Below, piece by piece: positions 46,804-57,544 of a DNA stretch of 64,000 bases. The notes beneath the pieces are model-generated. The model did no database searches and was not told where the DNA came from. It saw only the letters and a program-made list of their open reading frames with translations. The DNA lies in assembly GCA_949775045.1 (NCBI GenBank), contig OX459098.1:19000281-19064280 (forward strand). The letters run 5' to 3'. The position numbers were made by a program, and so were the translations under genes. Source of the stretch: Metridium senile. Lineage: Eukaryota > Cnidaria > Anthozoa > Actiniaria > Metridiidae. Every line of letters starts with the position of its first letter. Positions within the stretch are counted from its first letter, which is position 1.

Positions 46804-47939
46804 TGTGGAATCCCGCAATCAAACAACACAATGTCACTAAAAGTTTATTCAAATGTTTTAAATCCAAGCAATGAGGAGAATGAGTGTAAATATTTTTTTG
46901 TATTTTTTATCTTAGGTTTTTAAAAGTATATTTATCATTTTATCATTGTATTATACTTAATTTTTATAAAGTGCTTATTTGTATTTATTTTCTATTTTAT
47001 TTTTCTACTGAAGATCGCCTCTTACGAGTTGGTTCCCTTATTGTAATATTACCATTATTATTATCATTATTGAATATATTCTAATGAAGTGCGTTTTGAA
47101 TCATTTTCACTATACAACAGCATAGATATCGATTCGTCGACTATACAGTGTCTTCTTAGTTGGCGTTATTGTCTGGAAGCCGTCCCTGCATCACTTCCTT
47201 CAGCAAAGAACGTCTGCATAAAGCTGACAAAATAAATAAAAAACAGCAAAAATGTCAGTGTATAAGGGCCTCTTTAAACGGGCCCAACATGTTGGACCAA
47301 CACTGTTACGATACGGTTTGTTAAACATAACAAAAGAAATGTTGGATGATGTTTCATCCAACATCATCCAACAGGGTGTTTAAACGAGCCAAATATGTCG
47401 GAGCAACCATGTTTGGCCAGCATGTTTGTCCCTAGCCTGTGTAGCGGCTCTTGGGGATTGGGGAGAGACACTCGTTTTTAGCAAAACATCAGCCTAAACA
47501 CGGTCATAAAATGATGTGATAAAAAAATAGTGCTCCAGTTTCGAGTCGTTTATTATGCAATATAAGCCTCGATAGCATGTGATATATATTTTGAATTTAT
47601 TGGATTTAAAGAAAAGCATTGCACATCTATTTTACATGGGTTAAAAACTGTGACAGAGAGCAACCTGGGACCCACTTATGAATCGAGTCATTCCATGCAC
47701 TTCTTGATAAACGATACAACTGATAACATACACTTTTGTCTCTACTCAGATTGATTTATTTACAATTCATAATGGGCTAAATCAAGCTGAGCAATAATTA
47801 ATAAAACTGTAAAATAAAGATATAGGTAATCGTATGGCACAGAGGTAAATCGCCCCTAGAAATATAATTAAGATTGCTATTAGAAAAAAAAAAAAAAATT
47901 CAAAGCTGATTACAGGGTATCAAACCTTTGTAAGACATT
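46803..47939. repeat. Segmental duplication I, copy 1
   Basis: About 1.1 kb almost identical to 52917-54011, from TGGAATCCCGCAATCAAACA to CAAAGCTGATTACAGGGTAT. It includes exon 2 and part of the intron of peptide gene B and a MITE with AACATGTTGG motifs (47280-47460). Confidence 0.92.
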
Positions 47940-48639
47940 TAGTTAAATTTAATAAACTAAGTTAGCTATTTAGTTGACGTCAAATAAAATCATAAAAGGC
48001 AGCCACACTAACGAGAAGAAAATCAGGGGGTTTCACATAATCATTGATTTACAAGAGAGATATAGCTAAACTTTAATATGCGTGTGACCTCGTCAACTAA
48101 ATAGGAAACTGTAAATAGTTACTAAATTGCCATATTTCATTATGACGTCACGATGTGTTTTAGTTGGGATAGAATCGCCGAAAACAATGGTAATATATTT
48201 TAACTAAATCTTCTTTCTCTTTGAAAATTGAGCTTCAAATTATCTAATTTTTATGTATGTTATGTGTCTATATGTTTATACTTTCACATTTATGGCATTT
48301 TGTTGTCATTGCTTTCCTATCCGTCTTGTAAATGCAATTTTATTGTGTATTCTCGTATTGTTGTTATGAATCTGTCCCCCACTGGCGACAATGATCCTTA
48401 GCGTTAGAACATTAGAATGTTTTGATGTGACGTCATAGTGAAATAGGGCAATTAAAACTATTAGGAAGTAACAATTAAATTTCGTGGTTTATAACTCGAC
48501 CGATACCTCTTCTCTTGACGCCATCTCTTTTTACTAGCCCGCAACCAGGATTACCCCCTTGTGCCACTGCATAAGGAACATGGGTGCTGAGAACAGCGAA
48601 GAAGAACAAACTGACCAAAACAAAGTGTTTGAAATTCAT
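47156..48639 (-). CDS. Small secreted-peptide gene, copy B (two exons)
   Basis: Exon 1 runs 48639 to 48507 (minus); its last codon base is split at donor AAGAG|GTATCG. Exon 2 runs 47223 to 47156 after acceptor TTTTGTCAG and joins in phase, for 66 aa. MNFKHFVLVSLFFFAVLSTH plus VPYAVA is a typical signal peptide, predicted to be cut before or at Q27. The segment QGGNPGCGLVKRDGVKRR contains two dibasic sites. Exon 2 gives ALCRRSLLKEVMQGRLPDNN and AN, then TAA. If the donor is not used, the frame instead ends GIGRVINHEI at 48475. An upstream ATG at 48738 is possible but the internal one matches the other copies. Upstream, AAATATAAAG (~48755) may be a TATA box. No known family was recognised; secretion and processing are inferred. 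Confidence 0.6.
48129..48449. mobile_element. 321 bp MITE with CRE-containing ends, in peptide B intron
   Basis: Arms GCCATATTTCATTATGACGT and, inverted, ACGTCATAGTGAAATAGGGC. It is flanked by AATT on each side (48125-48128, 48450-48453). The paralogous introns at ~24645 and ~58370 read ACTAAAT(T/C)(A)AAA without it. Confidence 0.85.
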
Positions 48640-48897
48640 CTTGGATAAAGTCACTGAATGGGCACTAAACTGGATTAAAAGAAGAAGAAAAAAATTAAAA
48701 CATTGCTTTTTAGGTGGCACTTGGCAACAGCCAAACATGCATAGATTTTCTTTATATTTGGCCTAGAGATAGGTATTAGGTGAGTATAGCTAAACCTGGC
48801 GGGTTTGATTTTTCAAAAAATTAAATTGTCGGCGAGATATCGGCCAAAAAAACCGGTTTGGCCGAATTCGAGCCCGAGAAAGCGCGCAATAAAAGCA

Positions 48898-49024
48898 GTT
48901 TTGGGGTTCTGTTTATACTTGTCCTGCAATAGCCTCAGAAAACAGACGTTCTTTTTTTCTTCGAAAGAACGACAGTCTGTTTTCTCAGGCTATTGCATGA
49001 CAAGAATAAACAGAACCCTAAAAC
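48898..49024. repeat. 127 bp foldback element
   Basis: Arms of ~55 bp (TTTTGGGGTTCTGTTTATAC, TTGTCCTGCAATAGCCT, AGAAAACAGAC, GTTCTTT) pair almost fully around a short loop. Confidence 0.88.
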
Positions 49025-49540
49025 AATATTATTTCCAGAACTCCTATGTTGGAATATTTGTTTTAGAACTATATATTTTTGAACATCTTCTATGCAGTTT
49101 TAGGCCTAAATTTTTTTTAAAGGGTCGTCAAATTCGCTATAATTTTGGTCCTTCAAAACTTCATTCCGGTGCACTTATTAAAAAAAAAAATTCTAGATGT
49201 GGTATAATTCAAAAAACCTTTAAAAATTCGGATTCAAAACAATTAAGATGGTTCTTAAAGAATCTGTAAAATTTAGTTTTTGGGAAATATTATAATTGTG
49301 AATTGTTTGATTGACAACTGCCACTCAACGCACCCGGGACTCTTTTGGTCCCTACATAGTCTCTGAATATTCCTTTTGTTCTTGGTTTATTCTTCTTTTT
49401 AGTAGTTCACACTACTAATACAAGAAGGATAAGTCGATAATACTACACCATTTTTTTTACTTTAACTCTATTTCTGTATTGTTGTTATTATATATGATTG
49501 ATGTCTTCATTTCTCAGTAAAACTTTTAAGTTAAAAAATA
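49025..49540. other. No gene recognised
   Basis: AT-rich. The open frame ending at 49269 is low-complexity and crosses the foldback. Confidence 0.4.
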
Positions 49541-50559
49541 CAGTATGTGTGTACAAATCCGGACAGTGTGCAAATCCGGACACTTTGGCATTTAAGCGTT
49601 AAAAAAGAGATCGAATTTGTTTAAAAATGAAAACAACCTTATAGAATTAAGCATTTGTATGTATTCTATTGTTTAAGAAGTTTTTGTGACAATCGAGATT
49701 TTTTCAGCTAGGAAAAAGAGCGATTTGTCATCGCATGTGAATATGCAAATTCGCAATAAGTCAATTTTTAATTACATGTTAAACTTAAAATGGTGATTTT
49801 TCTGCAGATTCAAATGATAACGCCAAAATAATTAGTACGTTTTCAATTGCAAACAATGTTTTATCTTGTGTGAAAAGAAGAGCTTTTAATAGTTTTAAAT
49901 AAGTGTAGGAGACGGTTTTAGAAATACTACTAAAATCCACTAAGGTATGTGCAATTCCGGACGATAAAATATACAAGATTAGCAATCACCCGTAACTTTG
50001 AATTGTAGGTTAAAATGTCGCTTAAAAATATACAATTCAACTGCAGGCTGATTTTGCAAACAAAAGTGATCTTTTGGATAGTTTAATCACCATGCACTAT
50101 TCATTTATAGGACATTTATATTCATTTGCAGAATCCAGCGCACGAAAGCAATTACTCGTGTGTGAAATACTTTAGTGCTCAAACGTATTAATCAAGCAAC
50201 GTAACTCATGATTTAATTAACACAAATTTATGCTTTAATCTCAAATTTGACTGTGGAAATGGAAAATCTATCGTAAGCATTCGAAAATTAGGAAATAACT
50301 TCAAAGAATTGATTAAACAGAACCTACTTTAATAGTGTCCGGCTTTGCACACAACTGTCCGGAATTGCACCACTCAAACTACTTTACAAATATATCCATA
50401 ACATTTTTAAAAATCACTAAAATTGACCAATAGTTTATATAAATCTTTATCAGATGTTACCTCATCTCCAGGGAAAATATATTTCCTAAACAATTCATTT
50501 AACGAATGATATGGCAATTTATTTAAAAACCGTCCGGAATTGCACACACATGCATACTG
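49541..50559. mobile_element. 1019 bp TA-flanked element with reiterated CCGGA motif
   Basis: The ends CAGTATGTGTG...AAATCCGGAC and GTCCGGAATTGCACACACAT...CATACTG lie between TA dinucleotides (49539-49540, 50560-50561), fitting Tc1/mariner/pogo-type insertion. The motif GTGCAA(T/A)TCCGGAC or its complement recurs inside at about 49568, 49951, 50338, 50357 and 50532. No coding capacity. Confidence 0.75.
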
Positions 50560-50561
50560 TA

Positions 50562-51607
50562 CTCCATTATTTTGCTTCATATGCATGCATGATCAATATT
50601 TAATATGGTTAAACATCCAAACTATTTGATCATGAATAAAGAATTGAAAACACATCAGTTCTAACACAGGTCTAATTGTTTTAGTATAAACCAACTAGAA
50701 AGAAAAATAACATTTCAATCGTTTTATTTTGACAAAACGACAGATAATCGAAAGTGAAAATACCGAGCGCACGCTCAATGTCCTCGGCAATGACGTGTGA
50801 CGGCAAAACACATCGAAATTCTCGACTGTTTTTGTCATTTTCTCCCTCAATACTTTTTTTTTTAACGGCTGAAATTAGCATAATTTTAGTGTTAAAATTA
50901 ATATATATTTTAGAACGACGGAGGAATTAAGAAAAGTTCAAGAACAGTATTTTAATCTGGCTTTCTCAATCAAACTGAAGAATCGTGTGATAGCGCTCGC
51001 TCTTCAAGTCAAAATTCATTCACTAAATGTTCTAGTTTTTCTAGTTATAATACTTTGTTGTTACTATTATTTCCTTTTATTAAAGTTTGACGATTTCTTC
51101 GTCCGTGACTTCTGCGAAACGACTAGTCGCAATCGCTATCTCCCAATGCCATCCCGGCTTTAAATAAATTATTGCATCTGTTAAAGGATAGTTGCAAGTG
51201 CAGTACATATCTGTACATTTCTCGCCTTTTTTCACGAAAGTGGTTTACAAACATGCGTTGAGTTTGGGGTGCCAATCTTTGTGTTTGACTGCGAGACACA
51301 AAACTTTAAAAACTTTCTGACCGATTAACTCTCGATTTGTTCAGTTCGATACTGCCCTTCGTGTATGGTTTCTTATACGTACTAGTATTGATCCTAAATA
51401 GTTATTAGCTTGACTCGAATGTATCTTACCTGACGTCTTACCTGAAATATTAAAAGTCGAAGAGAGCTCGAGCTTGTGCAGTCGGGGATAGTGAACTAGA
51501 AAAATGAACGCTCAAGATAGCCTGCACTCTGATCATCGAGCTTCAAAAACCGCTGATTGGTCAACCCAAATCATACTGCTCATGCGCTCTGATCTTTTCT
51601 GCCGAAA
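50562..51607. other. No gene recognised
   Basis: AT-rich; only short open frames, no splice-consistent coding exon recognised. Confidence 0.4.
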
Positions 51608-51748
51608 TTCTGCAATTAGGGAAATTAACTAGATTAAAAATACAACATAAAAACATTGTTTTTTTGGTGGCAACTTCAGGTGTTCAAATGTATATTGTTG
51701 AGATGCCATTTTGAAGTAGACTCATGCAAGGCGCTGTTATACTTGGCT
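51608..51748 (-). pseudogene. Remnant of secreted-peptide module (5' flank)
   Basis: ATTAGGGAAATTAACTAGAT, AACATTGTTTTTTTGGTGGC, TATTGTTGAGATGCCATTTT and GGCGCTGTTATAC match the 5' flank of copies A and C. The coding exon is missing at the breakpoint near 51608. Confidence 0.65.
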
Positions 51749-51779
51749 TTTTTTTTTCTTAGAAAACCTAATATATTGA

Positions 51780-52352
51780 CAATAAAGATAACTAAACAAT
51801 CAAGATATATCAAAAATATATTTAATATCTAATATTTATATGTTCATATTTATACATTGTTATATTGAGGGAGTTGAATTCACTCTTGCACTGGAGTTAA
51901 AATAACTCTACCAAGTATAACCGGCCCCAGTGGCTTGACTGACTTTCTCCCGTACAACGTATTTTGAGCCGATGCGGCGGTGCAAACTGTCGTCTAAGCT
52001 TCTGGTAGGAAGCGCCAGTTGATTGATCAGGCCGCGCCAATAGAATTATAGATTGAGCAAAGTTGTTCTGGCTCACCGATTGGCTTATTTTAAGTCCTGT
52101 TTTTGATTGGCCGAATCTCTGTTGTTTGCGTTAGCGTGTTTTCACATCTTTTCGCATAGTAGAAAAGTAGTTATCGATAATTTTAGTTCTAACAGTATCA
52201 GTTGCTCTCGAAGAACTGAAGACATATCATCGACACCAATAAAATGTTACTATCTAATTATTTGATGTACTAGCCAATCAAACATCTCGTATCGCTCGTT
52301 TCCAGGGACTGCGGTCTGGTTGCACAAATATGTTATTCGGTGCAGGATATTT
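51780..52352. repeat. Segmental duplication II, copy 1
   Basis: Near identical to 56025-56660 (AATAAAGATAACTAAACAAT, TATAACCGGCCCCAGTGGCT, TTGATTGATCAGGCCGCGCC, GATTGGCCGAATCT). Confidence 0.9.
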
Positions 52353-52916
52353 TTTTGCCCTTGAGGCTTTAATAGCGGGATATTTTTTTCAGTTTTGTTT
52401 TGCACTGGAGTTGAAATTACTCTACCAAGTATAAGTGATAAGACGCATTTTTGGAGCAGCCTAACTTACCTCAGTATCAAGACGTACGTATCAAAATAAA
52501 GCACTTTTGAATCTGTTAATTAATGTGTTGAAGTAGCTTCCCTGCTGTCCGGTGTGATTGAATATCATGTAGAGCGATACTGATAAGCCAAATTGTTTTC
52601 TTTAACGACTATTGTATATCAATAATAAATGCAGATATCTAAGTTTCTGATTTCTTAGCCAATCCGCAGTTCTTTATTCCGATCATTTGAAGTGTTTACG
52701 GTCTGTCAACAAAGATGGCAATATTTAATTATTGTATGTATTAGTTAATTAAACACCTCGTATATCGCCCGTTTCCAGGGACTTCGTCTAAATATGTTAT
52801 TTGGTGCAAGATAATTGATTTTTTGACCTTGAGGCTGGGAGAGGGATATCGTTGTTGTTGGGTTTTTTTTGTGCACGATATGTTTTTTTCAAGGTTGAAG
52901 CTGTGATCGATATTCA

Positions 52917-54011
52917 TATGTGGAATCCCGCAATCAAACAACACAATGTCACTAAACGTTTATTCAAATGTTTTAAATCCAAGCCATGAAGAATATAAGT
53001 GTAAATATTTTTTTGTATTTTTTATCTTATAAGTTTTGAGTATATTTATCATTTTATCATTGTACTGTACTTGTTATATAGTCCTTATTTGTATTTATTT
53101 TCTATTTTATTTTTCTACTGAAAATCGCCTCTTACCGGTTGGTTCCCTTATTATAATATTACCATTATTATTATCCTTATTGAATATATTCTAATGAAGT
53201 GCGTTTTGAATCATTTTCACTATACAACAGCATAGATATCGATTCGTCGACTATACAGTGTCTTCTTAGTTGGCGTTATTGTCTGGAAGCCGTCCCTGCA
53301 TCACTTCCATCAGCAAAGAACGTGAAATGAGAAATAAAAAAAAAAACAGCAAAAATGTCAGTGTATTAATGTGTAAGGGCCTCTTTAAACGGGCCCAACA
53401 TGTTGGACCAACACTGTTACGATACGGTTTGTTAAACATAACAAAAGAAATGTTGGATGATGTTTCATCCAACATCATCCAACAGGGTGTTTAAACGAGC
53501 CAAATATGTCGGAGCAACCATGTTTGGCCAGCATGTTTGTCCCTAGCCTGTGTAGCGGCTCTTGGGGATTGGGGAGAGACACTCGTTTTTAGCAAAACAT
53601 CAGCCTAAACACGATCATAAAATGATGTGATAAAAAAATAGTGCTCCAATTTCGAGTCGTTTATTATGCAATATAAGCCTCGATAGCATGTGATATATAT
53701 TTGGAATTTATTGGATTGAAAGAAAAGCATTACATGGGTTAAAAACTGTGACAGAGAGCAACCTGTGACCGACTTATTGGAGTCATTCCATGCACTTCTT
53801 GATAAACGATAAAACTGATAACATGCACTTTTGTCTCTACTCTGATTGGTTTACTTACAATTTATAGGCTAAAATCAAGCTGAGCAATAATTAAGAAAAC
53901 TGTAAAATAAAGATATAGGTAATCGTATGGCACAGAGGTAAATCGCCCCTAGAAATATAATTAAGATTGCTATTAGAAAAAAAATTAATTTCAAAGCTGA
54001 TTACAGGGTAT
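52917..54011. repeat. Segmental duplication I, copy 2, with dead peptide exon 2
   Basis: Copy of 46803-47939. It contains the exon 2 equivalent of peptide gene B on the minus strand (ends GRLPDNNAN at 53266), but the acceptor and first exon bases are deleted (TTTATTTCTCATTTCACG). The sequence that should lead to exon 1 is replaced by a LINE fragment at ~54020. Confidence 0.85.
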
Positions 54012-54019
54012 TTAGTTTT

Positions 54020-54448
54020 TAATACGTTTAAGCATTTTTTTCCATCCCGATGGGAGTGCTTCAATGATGATTCTCCATTAATTAAAATATTCTTTGTCCT
54101 CCAATCCTTTCACTAATTAACATAGCACCCCAATAAGGACCTTTCGTCATGCAGGGCCCATACGTCATTTACTGTTGTTATACCTTTGTCAATGAATTTC
54201 TTTACGTTAATATACTGTAAGTCTAACTTTATATGCGAGTTATGCCAAATGGGCTGTCGAAGAACGTCTTGAGCATTATTTACCTTTGTTTGACTTATCA
54301 CTGTCCAGGTAGTGAATACTTCTTTATAAAAAACGGGTATATTAAGTGCGTTTAAATTTGAGAGGCAGAAGTTTTCATCTATAATGTCTATTCCGCCTAC
54401 GGGATTAAGGATGGATTTAATAAAACTTTTCCAGTAGCTATTCGGTTA
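54020..54448 (-). pseudogene. LINE reverse-transcriptase C-terminal fragment, part 2
   Basis: The minus strand encodes NSYWKSFIKSILNPVGGIDI, then FYKEVFTTW, VLRQPIWHNSHIKLDLQYIN and GITTVNDVWALHDE. This is the order of the C-terminal domain of L1/Tx1-group non-LTR retrotransposons. It continues part 1 (55428-56024) once the inserted element is ignored. Confidence 0.75.
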
Positions 54449-55427
54449 GGGTGTCTGTAAAACCCGGAACGTGCCCGGAACACCCGGAATACCCCGGAAC
54501 ACCCCGGAACACCCCGGAACACCCTGGAACACCCCGGAACACCCCGGAACACCCCGGAACACCCCGGAACACCCCGGAACACCCCGGAACACCCCGGAAC
54601 ACCCCGGAACACCCACGGAACACCCCAGAAAAGTTAATATTTATAAAATTAAAAAAGAAAAAAAGGGAAAAAAGAAAAAAAAAAGAAAGAAAAAGATAAA
54701 GAAAAAAAGTAAAAAAAAATGAGATTTTTCACGTTGTAGTTTTGCAGAATAAATATCTTTACAGCTCTGCACATTTTCACGTAACTATTGTATTCATAAT
54801 TAGGTCTATTGTTATATGCCGTTTTCGACGTCGTTGCCGTAGTGGTTACTTAAACTCCCTAATATTGTAGTTATCCCGCGTTCATTAGCTAACGGTCTTA
54901 GAATACGGCCGTATTCACAATGTATTTCGTCGAAAATGACATTTCACTGGACTGAAAACAAATCAGGGTTGTTTGCATTAGCACGTAATGAAGTTCCGTA
55001 CTGTGCACATCTGTGCACTAAGTGTGGTTTTAGGATTCACAAACCCGTGATTTAATGAAAGCGTAAAAGGTGTACACTTTGTGTACATTTCATTGTAGTG
55101 TGTTACGCAGTAAGTAACCATCTTAACTGAACATATTTCTATTGAATTTGAAAAAAAAGCGGCAAGCTAGTGTCAAGAAAGAAAGATTATTATGTTCGTT
55201 TACAACTTTACATACTTGATTTTTTTTTTTTTTTAATTGTAAATATATTAATTGTACATTCTTGGACCAATCGAAACCGTTTTCTTTCACTGATAATTTT
55301 TCTTTCTTTTTTTTTTTCTTTTTTAATTTTATAAATATTAACTTTTCTGGTGTTCCGGGTGTGTTCCGGGGGTGTTCCGGGGTATTCCGGGGTGTTCCGG
55401 GCACGTTCCGGGTTTTACAGACACCCC
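54449..55427. mobile_element. ~980 bp TIR element with 10 bp minisatellite arms, nested in the LINE
   Basis: The outer ends are GGGTGTCTGTAAAACCCGGA and its complement. Next in each arm is a run of CCCCGGAACA units (about 13-15 on the left, ~5 on the right), and then AGAAAAGTTAATATTTATAA and an A-rich tract (T-rich on the right). CTATT flanks both sides, and removing the element plus one CTATT restores the LINE frame (KN-SYWKS). The interior is non-coding. Confidence 0.8.
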
Positions 55428-56024
55428 TATTTTTATTGTCATTAATGATTTTCAAAGCCCACGAGACCCTATTAGTTTCGATGATACTTCCAAAGTCCGG
55501 TAATCTTATACCCCCTTCAGCGTAATCACCGATTAGATTTGAGTATTTCATTCATTTTAGGTTTATTACCCCATAAAAAATTAGTAATTTCTTTTCAAAA
55601 GAGTGGCTTTTGGACAAATTTTTATAATATAAGACAGAACGCTTATTTCACGACGTTTCGATGTCGCTGACATCATTTTCAAGTAAGGTTTATTCGATAA
55701 ATTTGAATATTACATTGAGATGAAATTTCTTTCTCAACTTTTTTGATAAACCCGCAAGGAACGCTTACTATCGAGCAAACATAAAGCAACTGTGAAATAG
55801 CAAGAGATCTGCATGACTACTAGTGCTTTCCCGTATGACTACTAGTGCCTTCCCGTATAATGTTAAGGACCTACTTTTCCACACTGAGAGGGTTGCTTGA
55901 AATTTTTCAAAAACGCGATCGAGGTTATTGGTTTTTGCAAGTTCCTTATTGTGCGAAAAGTATATTCCAAGAATTCTAATACCATTTCGGAAGAAGTCAA
56001 CTTTCTTCTTGATTTTTATTTCTT
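55428..56024 (-). pseudogene. LINE reverse-transcriptase fragment, part 1
   Basis: The minus strand gives FRNGIRILGIYFSHNKELAK, VFEKFQATLSVWKSRSLTLY (then a ~20 bp tandem duplication that destroys the frame), FLWGNKPK-like sequence and IGDYAEGGIRLPDFGSIIET, VSWALKIINDN. These are motifs from the region after the RT domain of L1/Tx1-type LINEs. The stretch ~55618-55760 between these parts is an insertion carrying a hammerhead-like motif. Confidence 0.75.
55650..55690 (-). ncRNA. Hammerhead-like motif within the LINE fragment
   Basis: Minus strand: CTTGAAAATGATGTCAGCGA followed by CATCGAAACGTCG. A GATGTC/GACATC stem precedes GAAACGTC, like the 20291-20325 motif. The CUGAUGA part is degenerate. 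Confidence 0.35.
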
Positions 56025-56660
56025 CCAATAAAGATAACTAAACAATCAAGATATATCAAAAATATATTTAATATCTAATATTTATATGTTCATATTTATA
56101 CATTGTTATATTGAGGGAGTTGAATTCACTCTTGCACTGGAGTTAAAATAACTCTACCAAGTATAACCGGCCCCAGTGGCTTGACTGACTTTCTCCCGTA
56201 CAACGTATTTTGAGCTGATGCGGCGTGCGAGCTGTCGTCTAAGCTTCTGGTAGGAAGCGCCAGTTGATTGATCAGGCCGCGCCAATAGAATTATAGATTG
56301 AGCAAAATTGTTCTGGCTCACCGATTGGCTTATTTTAAGTCCTGTTTTTGATTGGCCGAATCTTTGTTGTTTGCGTTAGCGTGTTTTCGCATCTTTTCGC
56401 ATAGTAGACAAGTAGTTATCGATAATTTTAGTTCTAATAGTAAACATTTCTCAATGGCACATTGTATAAATATAACCGAAGTGGTTTTTATAATATTTTA
56501 TCAGTTGCTCTCAAAGAACGGCGGTTTAAAGACATCGACACCAATAAAATGTTACTATCTAATTATTTGATGTATTAGCCAATCAAACATCTCGTTTCGC
56601 TCGTTTCCAGGGACTGCGGTCTGGTTATACAAATATGTTATTTGGTGCAGGATATTTTCT
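56025..56660. repeat. Segmental duplication II, copy 2
   Basis: Copy of 51780-52352 in the same orientation, with one ~55 bp insertion/deletion difference near 56440-56500. Confidence 0.9.
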
Positions 56661-56785
56661 TTTTTTCCCTTGAGTCTGTGAGGGATATCTTTTTCAGTTT
56701 TGTTTTGTTGTGCACGATATATTTTTTCAAGGTTAAAGCTGTGCTCGATATTCTTATATGTGGAATCCCGCAATCCCCTAGCCTG

Positions 56786-56860
56786 CGTAAACAGAACCTA
56801 CTTAATTAACGCTCGTCGACACGTCTCCCGCGACGAGCGCTAAGTAGGTTCTGTTTACGC
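56786..56860. repeat. Foldback GCGTAAACAGAACCTACTTA
   Basis: Arms GCGTAAACAGAACCTACTTA / TAAGTAGGTTCTGTTTACGC with an inner CGCTCGTCG / CGACGAGCG stem. Confidence 0.9.
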
Positions 56861-57055
<195 letters not shown>

Positions 57056-57137
57056 TGTTACTTATTAGGAGCAAATTAACATAGGTATATGATCAAATGC
57101 GTCTACGCAAATGCGCCTACGCAGGCTAGCATGCAAG

Positions 57138-57240
57138 TGAGGGATATCTTTTTCAGTTTTGTTTTGTTGTGCACGATATATTTTTTCAAGGTTAAAGCTG
57201 TGCTCGATATTCTTTTGTGGAATACCGCAATCCCCTGGCT
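57138..57240. repeat. Dispersed repeat fragment with TGTGCACGATAT
   Basis: Repeats 56685-56775 (GTGAGGGATATCTTTTTCAG, TGTGCACGATATATTTTTTC, AAGGTTAAAGCTGTGCTCGA), so the microsatellite and foldback are inserted between two copies. Confidence 0.8.
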
Positions 57241-57424
57241 AGAAAGAAGATTTGAGACGTCAAAACAGTGATTTATATATTTTAAAGCAGGGGAAATACA
57301 AAATGGGAGAGGTGAGAAAAACAATATGACTAATAGGAAGAAAAGAAGAAGTTTGCCATGCCTTGTTGTAGATAAATAGGAGAAAGAGACTTCATAATGC
57401 ATTAAGTTTTAATGAAATTATCCA

Positions 57425-57465
57425 AACGTTTCGCCCTTCCAGGCTTCTTCAGTGGATTAACAACG
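57425..57465 (-). ncRNA. Hammerhead-like motif, Penelope-type
   Basis: Minus strand CACTGAAGAAGCCTGGAAGG then GCGAAACGTTT; paralogue of 24117-24165 and closer to the hammerhead core (CUGAAGA, stem, GAAAC). Confidence 0.4.
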
Positions 57466-57544
57466 GTTGGTAAACAATTAGTAGTTAAAGCGTTTTTTAA
57501 TATGGATATCGATTCTTCCATAAATTTCGTAGAACATTCTCTTC

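Noticed and set aside
48805..49269. 154-codon plus-strand open frame
   Set aside because: It crosses the foldback at 48898-49024 and is low-complexity; no family features.
54397..54722. Repetitive frames on both strands (GVPGCSGVFR and PEHPGTPRNT types)
   Set aside because: Both come from the CCCCGGAACA minisatellite in the arm of the nested transposon; no gene context.
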